From Paenibacillus oleatilyticus (lineage in GTDB: Bacteria > Bacillota > Bacilli > Paenibacillales > NBRC-103111): 64,000 bases of DNA. The translations under genes and the position numbers were made by a program. Numbering within the stretch: position 1 is the first letter of the stretch; each line of letters starts with the position of its first letter. The notes below the pieces were generated by a model. That model worked only from the letters and a program-made list of their open reading frames with translations, ran no database searches and was not told the DNA's origin. Positions 51,074 through 59,051 of the stretch are shown here, piece by piece. Where the stretch lies: NCBI RefSeq assembly GCF_018998565.1, contig NZ_JAHNZO010000005.1, forward strand, positions 238,296 to 302,295. Reading direction: 5' to 3'.

Positions 51074-51979
51074 CTAACGAATAAAGGACAGCACGTGATC
51101 CAACTGCTGCGGGGGGACTTGAGCGATCAGGTCTCCTTTTTGCTGCAGGCGCTGCATGATGTTCAGCAGGTGAAAATCCCGGGGATCGGGGCGGAGCGCC
51201 ACTTCGTCCCAAGTCAGCGGAGTCGACACCGTGGCGTCCTTGCGGGCCCGCGGCGTATAGGGAGCGGACAGCGTCTTGCCGTACCAGTGCTGGAGATAAT
51301 CGATGTAAATCAAGGTGCCGCGGTCTTTTTTGAGCCGCTCGACGGTGAACAGCTTCGGGTATTTTTGCACCGCGAACGTGGCGACGAATTGACCGATCCG
51401 CCGGAGCTGCTCGAACGTATAGCCGCGCTCCCGGGCGATCGGGACGTAGATTTGCACGCCTGTGGCGCCGGACGTTTTCGGTACGGACCGGATATTCATG
51501 CCGTCCAGAATGCCGCCGATAATCTGGGCCGCCTCCATAATGCGCGGCTCGGGATCGACGCTCGGGTCAATATCGATCACCCATTCGACGGGCAGCGTCT
51601 CGCCGATCCGATGAAACGAGGGATGGAACTCCAGGCAGGCCAAATTCCCCAGCCACAGCAGCGTCGGCAGGGAATCCAGATGAACGTAGCGGATCGATTC
51701 CAGCATTGCCGTCTTGACGAAATCGGGTGTCGGCTCAGGGACGTTTTTCTGATAAAATGACTTGTCGTTCCAGCCATGAGGAAACCGGATGGTTGTCAGA
51801 TAACGGTCGCGGCAATACGTCAGCAGGTAAGGGGAAAGCTCCGCGAGCTTTTGCAGATACATCGCTTTCGTAATCTTCTTCTCCGGCCACAGCGGCTTAT
51901 CCGGATTCGTTACCGTCAGCTCCCGGCCTTCAACGATCAGCGTCCCTTTCGTTTTCGGATATTTGGCGGGTGCGGGCAT
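51074..51979 (-). CDS. ligD: LigD-type DNA polymerase domain protein (NHEJ primase-polymerase)
   Basis: A 301-residue stand-alone LigD polymerase domain. Visible motifs are IRFPHGWNDKSFYQKNVP, the catalytic pair in EWVIDIDPSVDPE, SGATGVQIYVPIARE (nucleotide-binding Ser-Gly) and TLIYIDYLQHWYGKT with the third acid. It fills gaps and adds nucleotides at broken ends during non-homologous end joining with Ku. In many bacteria this domain is fused to a ligase; here the ligase is separate at 54616-55557. The ATG at 51979 follows AGGAGGG by seven bases. A SigG-like box lies upstream. The symbol is used for the domain only. Confidence 0.92.
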   Translation of the reverse strand: MPAPAKYPKTKGTLIVEGRELTVTNPDKPLWPEKKITKAMYLQKLAELSPYLLTYCRDRYLTTIRFPHGWNDKSFYQKNVPEPTPDFVKTAMLESIRYVHLDSLPTLLWLGNLACLEFHPSFHRIGETLPVEWVIDIDPSVDPEPRIMEAAQIIGGILDGMNIRSVPKTSGATGVQIYVPIARERGYTFEQLRRIGQFVATFAVQKYPKLFTVERLKKDRGTLIYIDYLQHWYGKTLSAPYTPRARKDATVSTPLTWDEVALRPDPRDFHLLNIMQRLQQKGDLIAQVPPQQLDHVLSFIR

Positions 51980-52012
51980 CGGCAATCCCTCCTGTTCCTG
52001 AAATATATTAGT

Positions 52013-52042
52013 TAGTATATACTCGCGCTCCCCTTTTCATAA
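52013..52042 (-). promoter_or_regulatory. Possible SigG promoter of the LigD-type polymerase gene
   Basis: On the minus strand TATACTA (52013-52019) matches six of seven bases of the SigG -10 (CATnMTA), and TTATG lies 18 bp upstream (52038-52042), matching three of five of GMATR. It is 34 bp before the ATG. A SigA reading is also possible. Confidence 0.35.
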
Positions 52043-52161
52043 GGCTGTCGGGCAAAAATACGTTGCGTAAACGGTGAGGGCAAACTGAAAGTTCGCTGAA
52101 TCATCCCCAACGCGTCCGTCAACCGGTCGGGATTGGTGTACAATGAAAAAGAGGTGACATC

Positions 52162-52845
52162 ATGCAGCCAATCAAAGGCGTAAAAATATTAATCGTCGAC
52201 GACGAACCGAATATTGTCCAGTTTTTGGAGCTGGGCCTGCAAAACGAAGGCTTTGAAGTTTTTACCGCGCCGGACGGATTTACAGCCGTCACGTTAGCCA
52301 AGCAAGCCCGGCCGCACATCGTCATTCTGGACGTCATGATGCCCGGCATGGACGGGTTTGAGGTATGCCGGATGCTGAAGAAAACCGAGCACGTCGCCAT
52401 TATCATGCTGACGGCCAAGGAAGAAGTGGAAGACCGGGTCAAGGGACTGACGCTCGGGGCCGACGATTATATGGTCAAGCCGTTCAGCTTCGAGGAGCTG
52501 CTGGCCCGGATTTATGCGCGGCTGCGCAACCAGTTTCCCCATCTGTTCGCGGAGGTGGCGTACGGGCCGTTCCGCATCGACGACCGCCGCAAAGAAATCC
52601 GCTACGAAGACCGGGTGCTGGAGCTTTCGCCGACGGAATACGAGCTGCTGTCTTTTCTGGTCGTCAATCACGGCCTGGTCCTGAGCAAAACGGTCATTTT
52701 GGACAAGGTCTGGGGATACGATTTTGGCGGGGAGGACAATATCGTCGAAGTGTACATCCGCTCGCTCCGCGATAAATTGAACGACAAGGAGCACCGGATC
52801 ATTCGGACTCTCCGGGGATCGGGCTACCGGGTAGACCTCGGGTGA
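52162..52845 (+). CDS. OmpR-family response regulator
   Basis: A 227-residue regulator with receiver domain (ILIVDDEPNIVQFLELGL, phospho-acceptor Asp in IVILDVMMPGMDGF, Lys in YMVKPFSFEELLARI) and winged-helix DNA-binding domain (VLELSPTEYELLSFLVVNHG, GEDNIVEVYIRSLRDKL). GAGGTGA precedes the ATG. It is coupled to the kinase gene by a TGATG overlap. The divergent neighbour is the LigD-type gene, with 180 bp between them. Confidence 0.93.
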   Translation: MQPIKGVKILIVDDEPNIVQFLELGLQNEGFEVFTAPDGFTAVTLAKQARPHIVILDVMMPGMDGFEVCRMLKKTEHVAIIMLTAKEEVEDRVKGLTLGADDYMVKPFSFEELLARIYARLRNQFPHLFAEVAYGPFRIDDRRKEIRYEDRVLELSPTEYELLSFLVVNHGLVLSKTVILDKVWGYDFGGEDNIVEVYIRSLRDKLNDKEHRIIRTLRGSGYRVDLG

Positions 52846-54296
52846 TGCGGGGGTGGTACCGGATCCGGCGTATCTTCGCGCCTCGTTCGCTTCGCCTTCA
52901 GCTCCTGTCCCGTTCCTTGTTTATTTTGGCGGGACTGCTGCTGTTAATCGGCGTTTTGCAATATGTGTTCATGGAGCAATTTTTGATTAAAAATAAAGTC
53001 GCCAGCATCCAAAGCCAATTTTTTTCCATTCCACTGGATATATGGGCGAATCCGAACTTCGAAAACGGCCGGGCAAGGGGGCCTTTTCTGCCCGAAGCTT
53101 CGCTGGCGTTCGTCGGGCCGGGCGACAGCTTCCGGGTCGTCACGAAGAATCCCCGCGCCGGGTCGGTGCCGCGGCTTCCCGCCGAGGAGTACCGCGAGGC
53201 TTTGGGGCGGGAGCAAAGGCAGCCGCACTATCGGATCGTCAGGGACGACAAGGGGATGGACCAACTGGTCGTTCTGCAGCGGATCGCTCCGCGCGGGCGT
53301 CTTGCCCAGATCAGCACGAGCATGGAGCCGATTCGGGATGTGCTGCTCAGCCAGCTTTGGACCTTCCTGGCTTTGGCTGCAGCCGCTCTGGGGATAGGGG
53401 TTGCCGCATTTCTTCCCGTGCTGCGCAGAACCCTCGTCCCGCTTTCCAACATGATCGAAACCGTAGAGCAGATCGATGCGGGGAAGCTGGACGAGCGGCT
53501 GCCGGCGCATCAAGGCCAACTGGAGATCGACCGGCTCTCCCGGTCGTTTAACCGGATGCTGGAACGGCTGGAAGCTTCGTTCGAAACGGAGAAGGAAGCC
53601 AAGGAGCAGATGCGGCGCTTTATTGCGGATGCTTCGCACGAGCTTCGTACGCCGCTTACGTCGATTCACGGCTTTCTTGAGGTGCTGCTGCGGGGAGCGG
53701 CCCAGAAGCCGGATCAGCTGGACAAAGCGCTCAGAAGCATGTACGGGGAGTCGGAGCGGTTAAACAAGCTGGTTCGGGACCTGCTGCTCCTGGCCCGCTT
53801 GGATCGTCATCCGACCGTGGACTTGAAGGAAGAATCGCTGAGCGGTATCGTCGATGAAATGGAGCCGCAGCTCCGGCTGCTGGCAGGCAGGAGAAACGTG
53901 CAGTTCTCCGTTCAGCCTGACGTGTCCGCCCGCATCGACAAAGACAAAATCAAGCAAGTGCTGCTCAATTTGTTCCACAATGCCGTTCAGCATACCGATC
54001 CAGTTGAGGGCACCGTCAGCGTTTCGTTAGAGCAAACGCAGGAGGAGGCTCTGCTGTCGGTTCAGGATAACGGCAGCGGCATTCCGGAAGAGCATGTGCC
54101 GCGCTTGTTCGAACGGTTTTACCGGATCGACTCGTCGCGCGCCCGCATTTACGGAGGGGCCGGGCTGGGACTGTCGATTACGAAATCGATTGTGGATCTT
54201 CACGGGGGAACGATTGAGGTGAACAGCAGGGTCGGCGAAGGCTCCAGTTTTACCATTCGTCTTCCGGTGAGCGGAGGAACGCAAGCGGACGAGTAA
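52845..54296 (+). CDS. Sensor histidine kinase
   Basis: A 483-residue membrane kinase: membrane segments at about 20-42 and 165-190, an extracytoplasmic sensor between, HAMP (NMIETVEQIDAGKLDERL), HisKA with FIADASHELRTPLTSIHGFL, and HATPase with LFHNAVQHTDPVEG, DNGSGIPEEHVPRLFERFYR and GGAGLGLSITKSIVDLHGG. It starts with ATG at 52845 overlapping the regulator stop (a GTG at 52842 is the alternative). Signal unknown. The gene is followed by a non-coding repeat element. Confidence 0.92.
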   Translation: MRGWYRIRRIFAPRSLRLQLLSRSLFILAGLLLLIGVLQYVFMEQFLIKNKVASIQSQFFSIPLDIWANPNFENGRARGPFLPEASLAFVGPGDSFRVVTKNPRAGSVPRLPAEEYREALGREQRQPHYRIVRDDKGMDQLVVLQRIAPRGRLAQISTSMEPIRDVLLSQLWTFLALAAAALGIGVAAFLPVLRRTLVPLSNMIETVEQIDAGKLDERLPAHQGQLEIDRLSRSFNRMLERLEASFETEKEAKEQMRRFIADASHELRTPLTSIHGFLEVLLRGAAQKPDQLDKALRSMYGESERLNKLVRDLLLLARLDRHPTVDLKEESLSGIVDEMEPQLRLLAGRRNVQFSVQPDVSARIDKDKIKQVLLNLFHNAVQHTDPVEGTVSVSLEQTQEEALLSVQDNGSGIPEEHVPRLFERFYRIDSSRARIYGGAGLGLSITKSIVDLHGGTIEVNSRVGEGSSFTIRLPVSGGTQADE

Positions 54297-54308
54297 TCGT
54301 CCGGAGCT

Positions 54309-54590
54309 TGTTGAAAAAGTGGCTAATTGACGTAATAGAGGGGTTTACGAAAGGGTGGGGTATCTGCTTCCGGTCGCTGCCCCACCCCGCAAAGTGAAAT
54401 TCAATCAGGGAAGCTAAGTCCGAGTACTTTGCGGGGACCCCGCGTCTGCAGGAAATTTTCATTGTAATCCACTTAGTAGTGGGTATTTCCCGCAGACAAA
54501 GGCGAACGCTATCGCTCCTACAGTAGATACCCCACCTCCGTATGTATCTCTATATCAGTCAAAACCTCTTTCTCGACACTTTGTGGACGA
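54309..54590. repeat. Non-coding element with nested inverted repeats (MITE-like or structured RNA)
   Basis: The 319-bp gap between the kinase and ligase genes carries no gene but a clear structure. Outer arms GTGGGGTATCTGCT (54355-54368) and AGTAGATACCCCAC (54522-54535) match at 13 of 14 bases. Inside are two further hairpins: CCCCGCAAAGT / ACTTTGCGGGG (54385-54395, 54426-54436, perfect) and GTCTGCAGGAAAT / ATTTCCCGCAGAC (54444-54456, 54485-54497, one mismatch). The fold is a three-way junction. Weaker matching flanks (GAGGGGTTT / AAAACCTC; AAAAAGTGG / ACTTTGTGG) extend the element to about 280 bp. Confidence 0.6.
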
Positions 54591-54615
54591 ATAAATCGTC
54601 CGCTTGCTTTTTTAT

Positions 54616-55557
54616 TTATAAGTTAGGGAATTTGCACTCGCTAGGGTTTGTATCGACAAACGCCTGAATACTGGGGTGCCTCATCGTATGCCCCGGGGTC
54701 CACTCCATAAACTGCACCTTCACCACGATTTGCGGAACGATCCAAACCGCGTCTTTGCTCCGTTCGGGCTCGTTCACGAACGGCTTCGCTTTCGTCCTCA
54801 TGGACGCTACGCGTGCCGTCAGCTCCCGCCACTCTTGCTGCGTCACCTTCCCGGTGCCTGCGTGCCCGATGTAGTAGAGGCTGCCCTGCCCGTCGTACAA
54901 GCCGAGCAGGAGCGAATTGACGATATTGTCCCGGTACGTGACGCCTCCTACAACAGCCAGCAGATCATAAAATATTTTGCGCTTCTGCCACCGTTTATCC
55001 TTACCACCGATCATATACGTGCTGTTCAGGTTTTTACAGACAACGCCCTCCATCTGATGCTTGATCATCACCTGCAGCAGCTCGTCGGGGACGGCGAAGT
55101 TTTGCACTGTTTGCACATCGGGTTGCGGGATGACAATCTCCTGCAGTATGCGCTGCCGCTCGGCAAGCGGCTTATCCGTAACCCATTGCCCGCCGTAGAA
55201 CAAAACGTCGAAGATCATGTACGTGACCGGGGTCTGCGTGACGGCGAGCTCAATGTTTTGCTGCTTTCTTAGGCTGTCCCGCTTCATAATCTCATGAAAC
55301 GACGGCTTGTGATGGTCGAAGGCGATGAATTCGCCGTCCAATATGAACGAAGAGGCCGAGCAGTAGCGCGAAGGAGACAAAAATTCGGGATACTGCAAGG
55401 ACCGATTGTTCAATCTTCGATTGACGAGCTGGACCTTGGAGCCGTCGCAGTAGGACAGCATGCGCACGCCGTCCCATTTGATCTGGGCGATCCATTCGCC
55501 GCCTTTGGGGAACGAATCGGAGCTTATCGGTTCGAAGGGAACGACCGGGTTCAACAT
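54616..55557 (-). CDS. ATP-dependent DNA ligase (NHEJ, LigD ligase-domain type)
   Basis: A 313-residue ligase. The nucleotidyl lysine is K27 in IKWDGVRML, motif III is FILDGEFIAFD, motif IV EGVVCKN and motif V DKRWQKRK. An OB-fold C-terminal domain follows, ending EWTPGHTMRHPSIQAF. It seals breaks after Ku and the polymerase domain act. The length equals a LigD ligase core without nuclease or polymerase, so it is a split-LigD system. GGGGGG lies about six bases before the ATG. It diverges from the ABC-F leader, whose promoter lies about 55 bp upstream of its start. Confidence 0.92.
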   Translation of the reverse strand: MLNPVVPFEPISSDSFPKGGEWIAQIKWDGVRMLSYCDGSKVQLVNRRLNNRSLQYPEFLSPSRYCSASSFILDGEFIAFDHHKPSFHEIMKRDSLRKQQNIELAVTQTPVTYMIFDVLFYGGQWVTDKPLAERQRILQEIVIPQPDVQTVQNFAVPDELLQVMIKHQMEGVVCKNLNSTYMIGGKDKRWQKRKIFYDLLAVVGGVTYRDNIVNSLLLGLYDGQGSLYYIGHAGTGKVTQQEWRELTARVASMRTKAKPFVNEPERSKDAVWIVPQIVVKVQFMEWTPGHTMRHPSIQAFVDTNPSECKFPNL

Positions 55558-55609
55558 GAGAGAGCCCCCCTAGAATTCGTGGTTATTAACAGTTATTCCC
55601 TCTTGTTGC

Positions 55610-55639
55610 TTGACATAACGGCCAGCGGCTCGATATAGT
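55610..55639 (+). promoter_or_regulatory. SigA promoter of the ABC-F gene
   Basis: TTGACA (55610-55615) and TATAGT (55634-55639) are 18 bp apart. Transcription would start near 55646, giving a leader of about 300 nt before the ABC-F start. Confidence 0.85.
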
Positions 55640-55685
55640 TAAAGGTGCACAACAATTAACTTTGGTATAACGAGGTGGAAAGGAA

Positions 55686-55727
55686 ATGTTTTTCTTATCG
55701 ACTGTTCTGAAACGGAATTTGGCTTAA
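55686..55727 (+). CDS. Leader peptide (13 codons) of the ABC-F gene
   Basis: A short ORF (MFFLSTVLKRNLA) with a GAGGTGGAAAGGAA ribosome site right before its ATG, 40 nt into the predicted transcript. Its coding bases 55701-55708 and 55719-55726 pair perfectly with 55768-55775 and 55756-55763, so a ribosome paused on it would open this stem. This is the usual layout of leader peptides that control antibiotic-responsive ABC-F and methylase genes. Confidence 0.75.
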   Translation: MFFLSTVLKRNLA

Positions 55728-55818
55728 ACGGGAGAAGTCTGCCCATTTTTCACCCTAAGCCAACCGAAGAACAGTAGATAAAGAACTCGATTCCTTTCGT
55801 TCAAATGATACAATTTGC

Positions 55819-55853
55819 AACGGGTCAGGGCGTGTTCGCCTTGCCCGTTTTTT
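55819..55853 (+). terminator. Leader terminator (attenuator) upstream of the ABC-F gene
   Basis: AACGGG plus CAGGGCG pair with CGCCTTG plus CCCGTT, with one bulged T, a TGTT loop, and six T after. It lies inside the leader, 93 nt before the ABC-F start. AACGGG also occurs at 55727-55732, right after the leader stop, so an alternative pairing with CCCGTT is possible as antiterminator. Confidence 0.85.
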
Positions 55854-55945
55854 GTTTTCCATACAACCTAAGCTAATTGAATAGAGCTTTGTCCGGCTGT
55901 TTCTCCGGTTGGCTTCGAACCTGAAGCGAAAAGGAGAGAGCTTTC

Positions 55946-57481
55946 ATGAGTATGTTGAACGTTGAACAGCTTACCCATACGTATGGGGATAAAAAAATAT
56001 TCCAAAATATCCAGTTCCGGCTGCTGCGGGGAGAGCATGCGGGACTCGTCGGCAGCAACGGGGCCGGCAAGTCGACCTTGCTGCGTGTCTTGGCGGGACA
56101 ACTGCTTCCCGATGGGGGCAAGATCGAATGGCTTCCGCAAGCGCGGCTCGGTTATTTGGAGCAGCACGCCGATCTGCAGGCGGGAATGACGATTATGGAC
56201 TATTTGCGGGGCGCTTTCGCTCAATTATATGAGCTGGAACGTGCCTTGCATAAGGTCGCAGAGCAAATGGCCGTGGCGGACGCCGACCTCGAACCGCTGT
56301 TAACCCGGTACGGCGAGCTGCAGAGTCGGCTGGAGCATGCCGATTTTTACGGCATCGATTCCAAGATCGAAGAGGTGGCTGCCGGATTAGGGATTCTTGA
56401 GCTCGGCAAAGACCGGGAGGTCGACAAGCTGAGCGGGGGGCAGCGCACGAAGCTGCTCCTGGGCAAGCTGCTGCTGGAGGAGCCGCACGTATTATTGCTC
56501 GACGAGCCGACCAACTACTTGGACGACGTGCATATCGAATGGCTGACCGGCTATTTGAAGCGTTACGAGCAGGCTTATCTCGTTGTCTCGCACGACGAGG
56601 CCTTCCTGAATGAAATTACAACGACGATCTTTCATTTGGAGCATCAGACCATCAAACGCTACGCCGGGAACTATGCCGCATTCGTCAAAAGTTATGAACT
56701 GAACCGGTTGCAATGGCAGGACGCGTACGAGCGCCAGCAGAAGGAAATCGACCGGCTGGAGAGCTTTATCCAAAAGAATCGGAACCGCAAAGCCAAACAA
56801 GCGAAAAGCCGGGAAAAAGCGCTGGAGCGAATGGAACGGATCGAGAAACCGACGTCGGGGCCGCGGCCCCGCTACAGCTTTCATGTTCATGTGGAACCCG
56901 TGAACCGAATCATGGAAGCGAAGCACCTGCAATTCGGCTATGCAGAGCCGCTAGCCGTTCCCGTAAACCTGCAATTGAAGCGCGGGGAAAAAGTGGCGGT
57001 GATCGGGTACAACGGCATCGGGAAATCGACTATGCTCAAAACGATGCTGGGCCTGCTGCCGCCGGTAAGCGGAACGGTACAGCTCGGCGAACGGGTCACA
57101 CCGGCTTATTTCGCCCAGGAGCAGCTGCCTTCGGACGAAACCGCGCTGGAGCGGCTGTGGTCGCTGCGGCCGGATAAGACCCAGAAGGAAATCCGGCAGA
57201 CGCTGGGTATGGCCGGTCTGACCGAAAAGCATATCCGGCAGCGCCTTAGCTCGCTTAGCGGCGGGGAGCAGGCGAAGGTCCGCTTGTGCGAACTCATGCT
57301 GACAGACAGCAATCTTCTCGTGTTGGATGAACCTACGAACCACTTGGACGTCCGGGCAAAGGAAGCGTTCAAGGAAGCGCTGAAGGAGTACAAAGGGACC
57401 ATTCTGCTCGTTTCCCATGAGCCGGAATTCTATGAAGATTGGATTACTCAGGTTTGGCGTTTGCAGGACTGGAGCAAGTAA
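55946..57481 (+). CDS. ABC-F family ATPase (YfmM-like)
   Basis: A 511-residue soluble protein with two ABC domains. Domain 1 has GSNGAGKST, LSGGQRTK and LLLDEPTNYLD; domain 2 has GYNGIGKST, LSGGEQAK and LVLDEPTNHLD. Between them is a charged linker (about 235-310, QQKEIDRLESFIQKNRNRKA), the part that reaches into the ribosome. The N-terminal FRLLRGEHAGLVGSN and the end ILLVSHEPEFYED are very like B. subtilis YfmM. ABC-F proteins act on the ribosome for antibiotic protection or to relieve stalled translation. No membrane domain exists. The leader with upstream ORF and attenuator suggests induction by ribosome stalling. GGAG precedes the ATG. Confidence 0.9.
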   Translation: MSMLNVEQLTHTYGDKKIFQNIQFRLLRGEHAGLVGSNGAGKSTLLRVLAGQLLPDGGKIEWLPQARLGYLEQHADLQAGMTIMDYLRGAFAQLYELERALHKVAEQMAVADADLEPLLTRYGELQSRLEHADFYGIDSKIEEVAAGLGILELGKDREVDKLSGGQRTKLLLGKLLLEEPHVLLLDEPTNYLDDVHIEWLTGYLKRYEQAYLVVSHDEAFLNEITTTIFHLEHQTIKRYAGNYAAFVKSYELNRLQWQDAYERQQKEIDRLESFIQKNRNRKAKQAKSREKALERMERIEKPTSGPRPRYSFHVHVEPVNRIMEAKHLQFGYAEPLAVPVNLQLKRGEKVAVIGYNGIGKSTMLKTMLGLLPPVSGTVQLGERVTPAYFAQEQLPSDETALERLWSLRPDKTQKEIRQTLGMAGLTEKHIRQRLSSLSGGEQAKVRLCELMLTDSNLLVLDEPTNHLDVRAKEAFKEALKEYKGTILLVSHEPEFYEDWITQVWRLQDWSK

Positions 57482-57509
57482 GCGCGGAGAGGGAACACTC
57501 TCCCGGCAC

Positions 57510-57544
57510 AAAGAAACGATCGGCGCTTAGCCGATCGTTTCTTT
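57510..57544. terminator. Bidirectional terminator between the ABC-F and Ku genes
   Basis: AAAGAAACGATCGGC (57510-57524) and GCCGATCGTTTCTTT (57530-57544) form a perfect 15-bp stem. The Ku stop codon is in the loop. Confidence 0.85.
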
Positions 57545-58387
57545 CGTTTTCGCTTTGCCTTTTCTTGTTTTTGCGGCTTTGGCTTTCTCGGTCGTTCCCG
57601 GCGTCGGCTCGGTCACTACCGGTTTCACCGCTTCAAGGCTCGCCTGCAGGGCGGCCATCAGATCGATGACGTTCGCTTTATGCGGCTCCGGCGCGACGCG
57701 GACCTGCTGGCCGGAAACTTTCGATTCAATCGCGTGCAGCACGGCCGAACGGTAATCGTCCTTGTATTTTTCCGGCTCGAATTTCGTCGCCAACTGGCCG
57801 ATCAGCAGCTTTGCCATTTCGAGCTCCTTCTCGTTGACGTTGCTCTGCTCCGGGAGGTTCGGTACATGTTCCACTGACCGGATTTCGTCCGGGTAAAAAA
57901 TCGTCTCCATCGCAATGCACCGGTCGATAATGCGGATGGCGGCCAAGCTGCTTTTGGACCGGATGGACACTTTGGCAATGCCGATTTTGCCCGTTTGCCG
58001 CATCGCTTCGAGCAGCAGACTATAGGCCCCGGCGCCGGTTTCGTTCGGAGCGAGATAATATGTTTTCTGAAAATAAACCGGGTCGATGTCCGACAAGTCG
58101 ACGAAATCGAGAATCTTGATTTCTTTGGTGATCTCGCCGGTCAGCTTCTCCAGCTCGTCCTTCTCGAACAGCACGAATGAGCCCGGCTCGTATTCGTAGC
58201 CTCGGACGATTTCTCCCCACTCCACTTCTCGCTCGCAGTGCTGGCATTTACGGACGAAATTCAGCGGCGTATTGCAATCCTTATGAATCATGCGCATCGA
58301 GATGTCTTTGTCTTCCGTCGCCGAGAACATCTTGACGGGCACGTGCACCAAGCCGAAGCTGATGGCGCCTTTCCAAACCGTATGCAT
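57527..58387 (-). CDS. ku: Ku protein (NHEJ end-binding)
   Basis: A 286-residue bacterial Ku that forms a ring homodimer on double-strand ends. It begins MHTVWKGAISFGLVHVPVKM, diagnostic for the family; the core also shows KCQHCEREVEWGEIVRGYE, YLAPNETGAGAYSLLLEAM and FYPDEIRSVEHVPNLP. The C-terminal tail after about residue 255 is rich in Thr, Lys and Ala (EKAKAAKTRKGKAK), as in Ku tails that bind DNA or LigD. AGG lies about ten bases before the ATG. With 51074-51979 and 54616-55557 it completes NHEJ. Confidence 0.96.
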   Translation of the reverse strand: MHTVWKGAISFGLVHVPVKMFSATEDKDISMRMIHKDCNTPLNFVRKCQHCEREVEWGEIVRGYEYEPGSFVLFEKDELEKLTGEITKEIKILDFVDLSDIDPVYFQKTYYLAPNETGAGAYSLLLEAMRQTGKIGIAKVSIRSKSSLAAIRIIDRCIAMETIFYPDEIRSVEHVPNLPEQSNVNEKELEMAKLLIGQLATKFEPEKYKDDYRSAVLHAIESKVSGQQVRVAPEPHKANVIDLMAALQASLEAVKPVVTEPTPGTTEKAKAAKTRKGKAKTKETIG

Positions 58388-58430
58388 GGCTGTACCTCCC
58401 GGGGCCTGAGCTGGCCGTCTACTTTCTATA

Positions 58431-58460
58431 CAGTATACGCAAAATGGAAGCGTCCCATTA
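58431..58460 (-). promoter_or_regulatory. Possible SigG promoter of the ku gene
   Basis: On the minus strand TAATG (58456-58460) and TATACTG (58431-58437) lie 18 bp apart, 4/5 and 5/7 matches to GMATR-N18-CATnMTA. Bacillus ku is forespore-expressed through SigG, which makes this plausible. Confidence 0.4.
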
Positions 58461-58470
58461 CATCGCGCGC

Positions 58471-58501
58471 GAATGTCAGCGCAAGAAATTGGGACATGCT
58501 A
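58471..58501 (+). promoter_or_regulatory. SigG-type promoter of the small gene-sspH operon
   Basis: GAATG (58471-58475) and CATGCTA (58495-58501) fully match GMATR and CATnMTA; the spacer is 19 bp instead of the usual 17-18. Transcription would start near 58509, about 70 bp before the first ATG, consistent with a spore protein operon. Confidence 0.65.
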
Positions 58502-58580
58502 CAGAAGAAGGCTGCATGGATCGCCAAAAAGCAAAGTCATGCCGGCCCGAACATTTTCGATCAGAGGAGGAAAAGGAATC

Positions 58581-58790
58581 ATGAGCGAAGCAAATACGTC
58601 CGGCGGCAAGTTTACGGATGATGCAGCCCATGAAGGGCGGGACTCCAATTTTATGGACATCGACCGGATGATCAACGAAGGTCTTGGCGGCGGGCAGGTG
58701 ACGATCCATAACGGACTGATCGAGGAATCGACGACCGATACGATGGATCATCCCGAATCGGTCGTCAGCGGGGAGGTCAACGGGCAATGA
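58581..58790 (+). CDS. Small acidic protein upstream of sspH, unknown
   Basis: A 69-residue acidic soluble protein (MSEANTSGGKFTDDAAHEGR, then MDIDRMINEGLGGGQVTIHN). GAGGAGGAAAAGG precedes the ATG, and its stop overlaps the sspH start as ATGA. No family is recognised, but coupling to a spore protein gene and the SigG-type promoter suggest forespore expression. Confidence 0.75.
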   Translation: MSEANTSGGKFTDDAAHEGRDSNFMDIDRMINEGLGGGQVTIHNGLIEESTTDTMDHPESVVSGEVNGQ

Positions 58791-58969
58791 AAGTGTACCG
58801 CGCTCAAGAAATTATGAAATCCGAGGAAAAGGTTAGCGTGGAGTTGAACGGCGTATCCGTATGGATCGATAGCGTAGACGCCGAGCAGGAAACAGCCAAG
58901 GTGCATGTGGAAGACCGCCCTGCGGACGCCCGCGTCGTTCCGGTCGACGAGCTGCAGGAAGTCCAATAG
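58787..58969 (+). CDS. sspH: H-type small acid-soluble spore protein
   Basis: A 60-residue protein that matches the SspH family in length and pattern: MKVYRAQEIMKSEEKVSVEL, NGVSVWIDSVD, and the end ARVVPVDELQEVQ. These minor spore proteins accumulate in the forespore core. It is coupled to the 58581 gene by a 4-bp overlap and ends at a clear terminator. The SigG-type promoter at 58471-58501 supports the assignment. Confidence 0.9.
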   Translation: MKVYRAQEIMKSEEKVSVELNGVSVWIDSVDAEQETAKVHVEDRPADARVVPVDELQEVQ

Positions 58970-58990
58970 CTGCTGCGAGGACCGTGTTTG

Positions 58991-59051
58991 AGCAAAAGCT
59001 TTCCGAAAGCATGCAGGCCGAGAGGGCCCATGGCTGGGGGAAGCTTTTTTT
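58991..59051 (+). terminator. Intrinsic terminator after sspH
   Basis: AAAAGCTTTCC (58994-59004) pairs with GGGAAGCTTTT (59038-59048) with one G-T wobble, and T-rich sequence follows (seven T in a row from 59045). Confidence 0.8.

Noticed and set aside
55558..55685. SigG promoter for the NHEJ ligase gene
   Set aside because: No pair of boxes resembling GMATR and CATnMTA with 17-19 bp spacing was found on the minus strand.
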